The notes below the pieces were generated by a model. The model saw nothing but the letters and a program-made list of their open reading frames with translations. It searched no databases and was not told where the DNA came from. Position numbers and translations under genes: made by a program. DNA of 16,660 nt, taken from assembly GCA_937915485.1 (NCBI GenBank), contig CALGII010000288.1, positions 1 through 16,660 of the forward strand, written 5' to 3'. The stretch is from an uncultured Ignavibacteriota bacterium (GTDB lineage: Bacteria > Bacteroidota > Ignavibacteria > Tepidaquicellales > Tepidaquicellaceae). Shown piece after piece: positions 6,077 through 13,518 of the stretch (positions are counted from its first letter, which is position 1; every line of letters begins with the position of its first letter).

Positions 6077-8177
6077 TTTTTTTCTTTGTTTTTTCTTTGG
6101 GAAATGACAAACAAATTATTGATTTATTTATTTCTGATTCATTTATTTCGGGGGGTAATTCTACTTCATGTTTATTACATATGATTAATTGACCTTTCAT
6201 CGATGTCATCATTTCCGATGCAACATGCAAACCAATACCGGAGCCTATATTATGGGGTTTCCCACTAATAAAAGGCTTTATTGCTAATTCAAATGGTAAA
6301 TTAAACCCAGGGCCATTGTCAGAAACAATAATCGAATTGTAACCGTTTATTTGATCCGTGATAAATATTGATATCACTCTATTAATTTTTTTTGCATATT
6401 TTAGCCAAAAGATTGAATTATCCAAGATGTTAGTCAAAACTGAAATACTTTCAGATTCCGCTAAATATGCCAATAAATTCGAATTAATATGATTTGAAAT
6501 AATTTTAATTTTATGGTCATTGAATCTGAATTCATAATTATCTAATGCGACGCTAACAATATCTTTTAAGGGTGTCAGCCTTATATCAGAGTTTTTTATC
6601 ATAGCTGTATACCCCCTGATTGCTTTTTCTAACAACATCGACATGTTTATTGCTATATTGTACTCATTTCTTTTTAATGCTCCAACCAAGGAAGATATTA
6701 ATTTCTCTATTCCGTGAATGACGGAACTTAAATTTAATCCAACATTTGCACTTTTTAGTAATACATTTTTTACTTCGGTGTATTGTTTGTCTATTCGCCC
6801 TAAATATTTTAATATTTCGTTTCTAATATTTGCCTCTTTAACATTTTCTTCGACGATATGTATAACATCTGCTAAATCAGATAAAACAGGTTCAATAACT
6901 TTATGTTTTTTGTATAAATTTGCTAATATCTCTTTATCAATATTCCGTTCTCTTACAAATAGAGACAGAGCATAATTCACGGCTTGCGTGAAGACATAAT
7001 AAGATTCATTTTCCAAGAAACCTTCCCGATTTGTTTTCTCAATAAGACCAAAGCTTTTCTCCCTGTTTATTTTTACTGAGCCAATAATAATATTATTACT
7101 TACGTTACCTCCTACCCTATGGACTCTTTTTAAATCAATTCCCAACCAATCATTGTCTTTTTCGCCATAGTCATATACTCTGATACCATCTCTATAAACT
7201 CTTACCCCTCCATTTTCTTTTATATAATTTTTTATGCTAGACTTTTCTGCATTGACATAACTAAATATTTGCGAATCTGTCTCAAATATGATAATATCAA
7301 ATTCTATTGGACCTATTTTATGATTATCCAAATCGATGTAATATAATTTTCGATTTTCAAGTTTTTTAAGATATAAATCCTCTTCGATAAGGTCGGTTAG
7401 TTTTACTTTTCGACCCTTATCAACTTTACTTAAGCTTTTCCAAGGTTTAAACTCATATCTAAAATCTGTAAGCTTGTCTCCTTCCATTTTACAATGACCA
7501 AAATATATTGCACTTTTTTTAATATCTTCAAAATCAGGTAAACCTTCAAACACGTTTATATTAGATTGAGGCAATACGTTAAAAGAATCACTAAGATTTT
7601 CAAAAGGACTATTTAATGAAATCAGATTTCTATAAACTTCTCTCAATTTTCGTCTATCCCAATTTTGTTTTAAATCTTCAACTATGATTATCGTTCCATG
7701 GCCGTTTTTAAAATTCGAATTTTCTTTTTCTTCCGTATACTCAATTAAAAAATCCTTCACCTCTTTTTTAATATCTAATTTATTCCAATCCAATAATAGC
7801 TTAATTTCATTATCATGCTTCATTTTACTAATCAAAGTAATTACATTTCCAAGTTTATGTGCACTAAGTCTTCCAATTCCTTTTTCACCTAGAGGAAATC
7901 TATTGCATTTATTATTGTAAAAATTTACAAATTTATTTTCTGTACCAATACGTAGCCAAACATTTTCAATAACATCTAAATTCATCCCATAACCATCATC
8001 AGTAACTATAATTTTAGCTAATTTTTCATTATCGAAATTAAACTGAATAGTACAATTTTTTGCACATGCATCATAAGAATTTTTAACAAGTTCCAAAAGT
8101 GCAATACTTTCATTCTTTATTAATTCTTCCCCAAAATGGAGTAATATTCTAGGTGATATTGTAAAAGGTTTTTTCAT
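6069..8177 (-). CDS. Double GHKL ATPase: MORC/MutL/Hsp90-like N-terminal module plus histidine-kinase-like C-terminal module
   Basis: This 702-aa cytosolic protein has no membrane segments. The N-terminal GHKL ATPase shows ALLELVKNSYDA (26-37; E29, N33, D36), TDDGYGM (59-65) and LGEKGIGRLSAHKLG (96-110). A second, S5/transducer-like domain follows, with GVRVYRDGIRVYDYG (324-338), DWLGID (343-348), SNNIIIGSVKI (360-370) and KTNREGFLEN (381-390), as in MORC/MutL-type ATPases. A helical linker at about 410-540 contains LNLSSVIHGIEKL (481-493), where H488 resembles a histidine-kinase phospho-acceptor. The C-terminal HATPase_c module has the N-box LTNILDNSIFWL (581-592), SDNGPGF (619-625) and GSGIGLHVA (645-653). 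The gene overlaps M2 by 4 bases (ATGA) and the receiver gene by 8. Related ATPases are known from restriction-modification operons. The likely role is ATP-driven sensing or DNA clamping that signals to the receiver protein. Confidence 0.85.
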   Translation of the reverse strand: MKKPFTISPRILLHFGEELIKNESIALLELVKNSYDACAKNCTIQFNFDNEKLAKIIVTDDGYGMNLDVIENVWLRIGTENKFVNFYNNKCNRFPLGEKGIGRLSAHKLGNVITLISKMKHDNEIKLLLDWNKLDIKKEVKDFLIEYTEEKENSNFKNGHGTIIIVEDLKQNWDRRKLREVYRNLISLNSPFENLSDSFNVLPQSNINVFEGLPDFEDIKKSAIYFGHCKMEGDKLTDFRYEFKPWKSLSKVDKGRKVKLTDLIEEDLYLKKLENRKLYYIDLDNHKIGPIEFDIIIFETDSQIFSYVNAEKSSIKNYIKENGGVRVYRDGIRVYDYGEKDNDWLGIDLKRVHRVGGNVSNNIIIGSVKINREKSFGLIEKTNREGFLENESYYVFTQAVNYALSLFVRERNIDKEILANLYKKHKVIEPVLSDLADVIHIVEENVKEANIRNEILKYLGRIDKQYTEVKNVLLKSANVGLNLSSVIHGIEKLISSLVGALKRNEYNIAINMSMLLEKAIRGYTAMIKNSDIRLTPLKDIVSVALDNYEFRFNDHKIKIISNHINSNLLAYLAESESISVLTNILDNSIFWLKYAKKINRVISIFITDQINGYNSIIVSDNGPGFNLPFELAIKPFISGKPHNIGSGIGLHVASEMMTSMKGQLIICNKHEVELPPEINESEINKSIICLSFPKEKTKKKND

Positions 8178-9226
8178 GAGTTACAGTTATTTATCACATT
8201 TGCAATATGTTTAGCTAAAATTGGCGGAACGGCATTTCCTATTTGTTTAGCAATGCCGCTAATGCTATTACCAAAAAAATTATACGATAAATCAAAAGTT
8301 TGAAGAGTTGCACCTTCTCTTAATGAAATTGCTCTGTTTTGATCTGGGTGAGCAAATCGACCATTAGAAATGCTAAAAAACTTTGTTGTAATTGTTGGTG
8401 CCGGTTTGGACCATGACATTCTGCCATAAGAATCACTAAAAGAATTTAATCTTTTATATTGAGACGGGATAGCAAGTGTTTTGTCATTTACATAAGAAAT
8501 TCGCGAACCACCGTCAGGTTTTGTTAACTCAAGACGCTTCATATTTATTGCTGACAATCCGGCGACGGTATGTATATTTCCGTTTTCATCTTTGTCCCCA
8601 GCAACTAATCTGGGAAATCCCAAAACCGGATGAATAAAATCTTTTACACAAGGAATTTCAAAATTTTTTTCAGGCAATTTTAATTTATTTGTAACTCTAG
8701 ATGCCATAAGAAGAAATCTTTTTCTTGTTTGAGGCACACCAAAATGTGATGCATTGATGATGCCATAAGAATCTTTGTAAGTATATTTGTTTTCATCTAA
8801 AAATTTTAAAAATTTAACCAATGGTGATTCGTTTTTTTGCATATAAATACCCGGAACATTTTCGATTACAATATATCCTGGTTTGTAATATTCAACAAAT
8901 TTTTGAAAATCTTTTAACAGATTCTTGGACTCTTCCGATTTTCTCTTGTCAGTTTTAATTTTGCTCCAGTATTGACAAGGACTGCAGCCGATGAAAATCA
9001 TATTTTCGTCGTTCTTTGTAATCCTCGTTTGTTTCTCAAACTCTTCGAATGATAGATTTTTAATATCGGCAAGTATGAATTTCGAGTTCTGATTATTATA
9101 CTCATAGGTCATTTGACAATCCTTATCGAAATCCAGACCGGCGATTACATCAATTCCGGCTTTTGAAAAACCGTTAGTCATTCCTCCGGCACCGCAGAAA
9201 AAGTCAATAGCTTTTAATTTGCCCAC
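8174..9226 (-). CDS. C5-cytosine DNA methyltransferase (M2), first gene of the ATPase-receiver-Vsr operon
   Basis: This 350-aa Dcm-like enzyme carries motif I IDFFCGAGGMTNGF (7-20), motif IV GCSPCQYWS (80-88, catalytic C84), motif VI IENVPG (121-126), motif VIII VPQTRKRFLL (164-173), motif IX RAISLREGATLQTF (298-311) and motif X QIGNAVPPILAKHIA (328-342). The target-recognition region is about 175-296 and does not visibly resemble that of M1, so a different site is expected. The start codon is GTG at 9224-9226. The frame is closed by a stop five codons upstream and no ATG is available between them. It overlaps the GHKL ATPase gene by 4 bases and so leads a translationally coupled operon. It is AT-rich like the rest of the island. 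The motif set is complete, so it should be active and may protect the host against an operon-encoded nuclease or supply the sites that Vsr repairs. Confidence 0.93.
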   Translation of the reverse strand: MGKLKAIDFFCGAGGMTNGFSKAGIDVIAGLDFDKDCQMTYEYNNQNSKFILADIKNLSFEEFEKQTRITKNDENMIFIGCSPCQYWSKIKTDKRKSEESKNLLKDFQKFVEYYKPGYIVIENVPGIYMQKNESPLVKFLKFLDENKYTYKDSYGIINASHFGVPQTRKRFLLMASRVTNKLKLPEKNFEIPCVKDFIHPVLGFPRLVAGDKDENGNIHTVAGLSAINMKRLELTKPDGGSRISYVNDKTLAIPSQYKRLNSFSDSYGRMSWSKPAPTITTKFFSISNGRFAHPDQNRAISLREGATLQTFDLSYNFFGNSISGIAKQIGNAVPPILAKHIANVINNCNS

Positions 9227-9370
9227 GATTAGATAGTTTTAATAAGCAAAAAAATATTAAATAAAGCAATTAATTGAAACACAATAATAAGAATGATTGT
9301 AAAGTAAATCTATACTTCCCTTTACGTATTGCATTATAATCAATATTTTAAATCGGCTGTTTTCTGCTGC

Positions 9371-9375
9371 GGAGG
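9371..9375 (+). promoter_or_regulatory. Ribosome binding site of the broken exported-protein gene
   Basis: GGAGG lies six bases before the ATG at 9382. This strong site supports a genuine translation start in a window where many genes lack one. It therefore argues that the reading frame beginning at 9382 derives from a real gene. Confidence 0.6.
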
Positions 9376-9381
9376 ACGGTA

Positions 9382-9632
9382 ATGATTAAACCAATGTTTA
9401 AAATTGAAGGTGCCAGACGTATTACTTTTGTTCTGTCGATTTTTTTTGTCAGGGGGAAACTTCACGGATTAACGGGACAGGCTCTGCCGGGAATGAACAG
9501 AAAGAGCAGCAGAAACAGCAAGAGCAACAGAGACAGAAACAGAAAGAGCAACAAAAGCAGCAAGAGCGGAGGCGGCAAGTGAACGGGGATGTTTTCACAG
9601 CGGTCATACTTTTCAATTGCTTGTTTTGTTAA
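9382..9632 (+). pseudogene. Small Gln/Glu/Lys-rich exported protein gene, apparently frameshifted at a T8 run
   Basis: From the ATG at 9382 the frame encodes a signal-peptide-like start (MFKIEGARRITFVLSIFF). It then becomes unconvincing, ends in a Ser/Arg/Asn-rich tail (RKSSRNSKSNRDRNRKSNKS) and stops at 9582. At the T8 run (9440-9447) an extra T would switch to another frame. That frame reads CQGETSRINGTGSAGNEQKE, then a long Q/E/K-rich, coiled-coil-like stretch, stopping at TAA 9630-9632. The cysteine straight after the hydrophobic segment would suit a lipoprotein. The T run makes either a natural frameshift or a sequencing/assembly slip likely. The purine-rich tract at about 9502-9570 is low-complexity, so either reading of the tail could be misleading. 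The function is unknown. Confidence 0.5.
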
Positions 9633-9756
9633 AGTTGTTATTTTTCTTATCAGGTTTCTCCTTCATTTTGTTTTCGGGTATTAATATGGTTTTGAATTAT
9701 GCATTTTTATATTTAGTCGCATTTGTTAAAGCATTTGAATTTTTAAGGATTAAACT

Positions 9757-11106
9757 ATGAATTTCATTGATTCAGTCAAAGGCACGTTTGACATAAAGAA
9801 AGGCGCGGACAGGATTTCCACGATTGAGCAGATTCGCGGCGAGTCAATTTTAAAAGGTCCGAATCTTTTCTACCTTATTTGTTCGGCAATACTCGCCTCG
9901 GTCGGGCTTGACACGAATTCGCCCGCCGTTATTATCGGCGCTATGCTGATATCGCCGCTTATGTCGCCCATTCTCGGCATAGGTCTTTCGCTGGGCATAC
10001 ACGACAAGGAAAACTTTTTCATTTCGGTTAAGGAATTCGCCGCAGGAGTCGTGTTAGCGCTACTCATTAGCGCGGTTTATTTTTTTCTCACGCCGCTTGG
10101 AAACGTCACTGCCGAAATATTGGGGCGCACTAAACCGACCGCTCTCGACATATTAATCGCGTTCTTCGGCGGAACGGCGGGTATTGTCGCCATAACGAGG
10201 TCGAAGACCGCGTCTGCAATTCCCGGAGTCGCTATTGCCACGGCTCTTATGCCTCCGGTATGCACTGCGGGATACGGGCTCGCGAGCGCCCGGTACGAAT
10301 ATTTTTTCGGCGCGATTTATCTTTTCTTCATAAACGCTGTTTTCATTTCTTTTTCCTCGTACCTGATTGTAAGATACCTGAAATTCCCATTCAAGGAATA
10401 CCTTGACAGGAGAAGGCTCGCACGTTCAAGAGTTGTAATTTATTCGTTCGTGATTATAGCGGCTATTCCGAGTTTCTTTATATTTTACGGCGTGATTTCA
10501 GACGTCAGGATTAACAACAGGATAGAAAAGTTTATTAAAGAGGACATTCAGAAGAGCGGATACAACGTGATTGAGTGGGAATACATTCCCGGTAAGGATG
10601 ACGGAGGAAATCTTAACATATATGCCGTCGGCAATCCGCTGACGAAGGGTAAAAAAGATTCCCTCGGCGGCGCCCTGATGAGATTAGGAATCGGAAACAC
10701 GAAAATTAATTTTACGCAGATAAACGACGACAGGGGCATTCAGAACATTAAAGGAGAATTGAGTTCGGACATACTCGCGAAGATATCGCTCTTGAAGAAA
10801 TCCGAATCCGAAGCGGCGCTCGATTCAATCAGGGATTTGAGCGGCAGGGATTCGCTTATTTCGCGGGACATTACGGAGGAAATCAGAATTTTTGTTCCCG
10901 GAATCGAGAGCGTCGGTTTTTCACGCAATCATTATACACCCGGTACGGAGGATGATTCCGTAAAAGTGAAAAGCCTTCCGCTCGTTACAGTGCAATGGGA
11001 AAAGAAAACCGCTGATGCGAGAATAAGGTCGTCTCAGAATGACATTTTTAATTTCATTAAATCGAGACTCACGGCGGATACGCTGAAGATTATTAATCTC
11101 AAGTGA
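9757..11106 (+). CDS. DUF389-family integral membrane protein
   Basis: This 449-aa protein has a short cytosolic N-terminus and about six to seven membrane segments (roughly 36-50, 55-80, 92-112, 131-148, 155-176, 182-206 and 226-246). A soluble C-terminal domain of about 200 residues follows. The family signature segments are clear: SPAVIIGAMLISPLMSPILG (55-74) and GVAIATALMPPVCTAGYGLA (157-176). The family is widespread in bacteria and archaea and has no firmly established function. A transport or channel role is often assumed. AAGGA upstream of the ATG, at a spacing of about eight bases, supports the start. It lies alone on the + strand, 175 bases before the trehalose gene. That gap holds only a weak 7-bp hairpin (GAACCGG/CCGGTTC at 11165-11197) without a T-run. 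Its GC content is host-like. Confidence 0.85.
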   Translation: MNFIDSVKGTFDIKKGADRISTIEQIRGESILKGPNLFYLICSAILASVGLDTNSPAVIIGAMLISPLMSPILGIGLSLGIHDKENFFISVKEFAAGVVLALLISAVYFFLTPLGNVTAEILGRTKPTALDILIAFFGGTAGIVAITRSKTASAIPGVAIATALMPPVCTAGYGLASARYEYFFGAIYLFFINAVFISFSSYLIVRYLKFPFKEYLDRRRLARSRVVIYSFVIIAAIPSFFIFYGVISDVRINNRIEKFIKEDIQKSGYNVIEWEYIPGKDDGGNLNIYAVGNPLTKGKKDSLGGALMRLGIGNTKINFTQINDDRGIQNIKGELSSDILAKISLLKKSESEAALDSIRDLSGRDSLISRDITEEIRIFVPGIESVGFSRNHYTPGTEDDSVKVKSLPLVTVQWEKKTADARIRSSQNDIFNFIKSRLTADTLKIINLK

Positions 11107-11269
11107 GTTTACTTGATATTGAATGCAATATTTGATACCTTTATAAAAGTATAAAACACATTTGGAACCGGTAATATAGCCGATACGAATCCGGTTCAGG
11201 GAAGTACTTTCAGGTACCGCTCCCCTGTTGATTTTTCTTGAATACGACTTTTCATATTTTAATGAAGAA

Positions 11270-11275
11270 GGGAGG
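11270..11275 (+). promoter_or_regulatory. Ribosome binding site that fixes the start of the trehalose gene
   Basis: GGGAGG lies six bases before the ATG at 11282. The frame is open further upstream to a TTG at 11228, but that extension has no ribosome site and the family begins at MKLFVISNRLP, so the ATG is chosen. Confidence 0.8.
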
Positions 11276-11281
11276 CTTTTA

Positions 11282-13486
11282 ATGAAACTTTTCGTAATAT
11301 CGAACAGACTGCCTGTTACAATCACCGAAAAAGACGGAGGATACAAACTGAATACGAGTCCGGGCGGACTTGTTTCGGGAATAAGTTCGTATCTCGATTC
11401 GATGAACTCGTCTTCTCTCGACAAGACTTATTTCCACTGGCTTGGCTGGCCGGGTATGTCGTTTCCTGACAGGAAACAGGACGAGGTAAGAAAGTTGCTT
11501 GAGGAAAGAAAACTGACTCCTGTTTTTCTGAACGAGAAAGTGATGGACAGGTTTTATTCGGGATTCTGCAACAAGACCTTATGGCCTTTGTTTCATTACT
11601 TCCCCGCATATACAAATTATGACGGCGAGATGTGGAACATATACAAATACGTTAACGAAAAATTCTGCGATATTGTCTGCGGAATGGCGGAGCCGGGAGA
11701 TATGATATGGATACACGATTACCATTTAATGCTTCTTCCCGCGATGATAAGGAAGAGAATGAGCGGTGCGCGAATCGGATTTTTTCTGCACATACCGTTT
11801 CCGCATTATGAAATATTCAGGCTGCTGCCTCCCGAATGGCGGAAGGATTTACTTGAAGGAATTTTAGGAGCGGATTTAATAGGCTTTCACACGAACGATT
11901 ACACAAGATATTTTCTCGGATGTGTATTGAGACTTCTCGGTCATAACAATCACGCGGGAGAAATTCAACTTAGGGACAGAATCGTTAAGGCGGACACGTT
12001 CCAGATGGGAATTGATTTCCGTTTCTTTGACAGTCTGGCGCGTACGGAAGAAACCGAAGCGGAGTGCGGCAGGTTGAAGAAAAATCTCCGCTCGCGGAAA
12101 ATTATTCTTTCAATCGACAGACTTGATTACACGAAGGGAATTCTCAACCGCTTGCAGGGTTACCAGTTATTTCTTGAGAAATACCCCGAATGGAGGAAGA
12201 AGGCGACGATGATAGTGGTAACTGTTCCTTCTCGAATCGGGGTCGAGAAGTATTATCAGATGAAGAAGGAAATCGACGAACTTATCGGAAAGATAAACGG
12301 CATCTTCGGCACTCCGGACTGGACGCCGATAATTTACCAGTACAAGAGTTTCGAGCGCGAGTATCTTTCCGCGCTCTACAGGGCAAGCGACGTTGCGCTA
12401 ATAACCCCTTTGCGCGACGGTATGAATTTAATAGCGAAGGAATACATCGCGAGCAGGATTGACAACACGGGGGTTCTGATTCTAAGCGAAATGGCGGGAG
12501 CGGCAAAGGAAATGATTGAGGCATTAATTATTAATCCGAACCATATCGATAACATTGCCGATTCGATAAAGAAAGCGCTCGAAATGAAACCGGACGAGCA
12601 AGTCAGGCGGAACAAGGCGATACGGGAAAGAATAAAATCAAACGACGTTATAAGATGGGCGGAGAATTTTCTCCTTTCGGTGCTTCACATAAAAGGGCTT
12701 CAAAACAAATTTGAGAAAAAATATCTTGACGATGAAATCAGGAGTAAACTAATCAGGGATTTCAGGAAAGCAAAGAAGAAAATAATCTTTCTCGACTATG
12801 ACGGCACGCTCGTTCCTTTCTGCGACGAGCCCGAGAACGCGTCGCCCGACGGCGAATTGATTAATATTTTAAAGTCTTTGTGCGGCGTCGCGGGGACACA
12901 GGTAGCGATTATCAGCGGAAGGGATACGGAAACGCTGGACAGGTGGTTCTGGGACGTAAACGCCGGTCTCGTGGCGGAGCACGGGGTGTGGATAAAGAAG
13001 CGCGGGAAGAAATGGAAAATTTTCAGGAAACTTGACGATGGATGGAAATGGCAGATTAAACAGGTGCTCGATAAATACTCGGAGATACTCGCAGGTTCTT
13101 TCTACGAAGAAAAAAGCCACTCAATTGTCTGGCATATCAGAAAGTCGGATAAACTATACGGAGAGACGGTTGCAAACGAGTTAACGGATGTTCTTAAGAA
13201 CCTAACATCAAGGATGAGCCTCGACGTAATCAGGGGTCACGATATTGTCGAAGTACGAAATCTCGACGTACACAAGGGTACGGCGGTCAGCGTTTTCAAG
13301 CCGGAGGATAATTTCGATTTTATACTTGCCGTTGGCGACGACTGGACAGACGAGGATATGTTCAAGGCGCTGCCTCACAAAGCATACTCAATTAAGGTGG
13401 GGATGGAAAAGTCTTACTCAAAATACAATCTGCCTGATTATAACGATGTCAGAAAACTCCTTAAGGATTTGTTATCTGATTTATAA
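11282..13486 (+). CDS. otsA: Bifunctional trehalose-6-phosphate synthase / trehalose-6-phosphate phosphatase
   Basis: This 734-aa fusion makes trehalose in two steps: UDP-glucose plus glucose-6-phosphate to trehalose-6-phosphate, then dephosphorylation. Residues 1 to about 460 are a GT20 glycosyltransferase: ISNRLPV (6-12), SPGGLVSGI (26-34), HWLGWPG (52-58), HDYHLMLLP (145-153), DRLDYTKGI (279-287, R280 and K285 matching the phosphate-binding pair of E. coli OtsA) and DGMNLIAKEY (379-388). Residues about 490-734 are a HAD-family phosphatase: DYDGT (505-509, nucleophile D505), SGRD (545-548) and GDDWTDEDMF (685-694), with a conserved VEVR segment before KGTAV. Both active sites look intact. 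The product is a cytosolic compatible solute and stress protectant. The gene is followed closely by the convergent metallo-hydrolase gene and is a single-gene unit. This fusion architecture is common in Bacteroidota and relatives. Confidence 0.95.
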   Translation: MKLFVISNRLPVTITEKDGGYKLNTSPGGLVSGISSYLDSMNSSSLDKTYFHWLGWPGMSFPDRKQDEVRKLLEERKLTPVFLNEKVMDRFYSGFCNKTLWPLFHYFPAYTNYDGEMWNIYKYVNEKFCDIVCGMAEPGDMIWIHDYHLMLLPAMIRKRMSGARIGFFLHIPFPHYEIFRLLPPEWRKDLLEGILGADLIGFHTNDYTRYFLGCVLRLLGHNNHAGEIQLRDRIVKADTFQMGIDFRFFDSLARTEETEAECGRLKKNLRSRKIILSIDRLDYTKGILNRLQGYQLFLEKYPEWRKKATMIVVTVPSRIGVEKYYQMKKEIDELIGKINGIFGTPDWTPIIYQYKSFEREYLSALYRASDVALITPLRDGMNLIAKEYIASRIDNTGVLILSEMAGAAKEMIEALIINPNHIDNIADSIKKALEMKPDEQVRRNKAIRERIKSNDVIRWAENFLLSVLHIKGLQNKFEKKYLDDEIRSKLIRDFRKAKKKIIFLDYDGTLVPFCDEPENASPDGELINILKSLCGVAGTQVAIISGRDTETLDRWFWDVNAGLVAEHGVWIKKRGKKWKIFRKLDDGWKWQIKQVLDKYSEILAGSFYEEKSHSIVWHIRKSDKLYGETVANELTDVLKNLTSRMSLDVIRGHDIVEVRNLDVHKGTAVSVFKPEDNFDFILAVGDDWTDEDMFKALPHKAYSIKVGMEKSYSKYNLPDYNDVRKLLKDLLSDL

Positions 13487-13518
13487 GCAGTATCAGCGGT
13501 TGTTCAGCAAGCGATTTT

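Larger units (their letters stand above)
1942..9300. other. AT-rich, probably horizontally acquired DNA-modification and defence island
   Basis: Six genes (M1, R1, Vsr, receiver protein, double GHKL ATPase, M2) share a strongly AT-rich composition. For example, bases 6361-6420 contain 11 G or C of 60, while 12781-12840 in the right flank contain 32 of 60. The genes on both sides, the 204-aa gene and the genes from 9757 on, return to the higher-GC composition. An imperfect direct repeat sits at both edges: AATAATAAG, spacer, GATTGT at 1942-1962 and at 9283-9300. No integrase, transposase or tRNA is present, so the mode of entry is unknown. The exact limits are uncertain by some tens of bases. 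Confidence 0.6.

Noticed and set aside
11164..11197. GAACCGG/CCGGTTC hairpin after the DUF389 gene as a terminator
   Set aside because: The stem is only 7 bp, the loop is 19 bases and there is no T-run.
11228..11281. N-terminal extension of the trehalose gene from a TTG
   Set aside because: The ATG at 11282 has GGGAGG at the right spacing, and the protein family starts at that methionine.
13487..13518. Bidirectional terminator between the trehalose gene and the metallo-hydrolase gene
   Set aside because: There is a short T6 run, but the only inverted repeat next to it (GCGA against TTCGC) is about four bases long.
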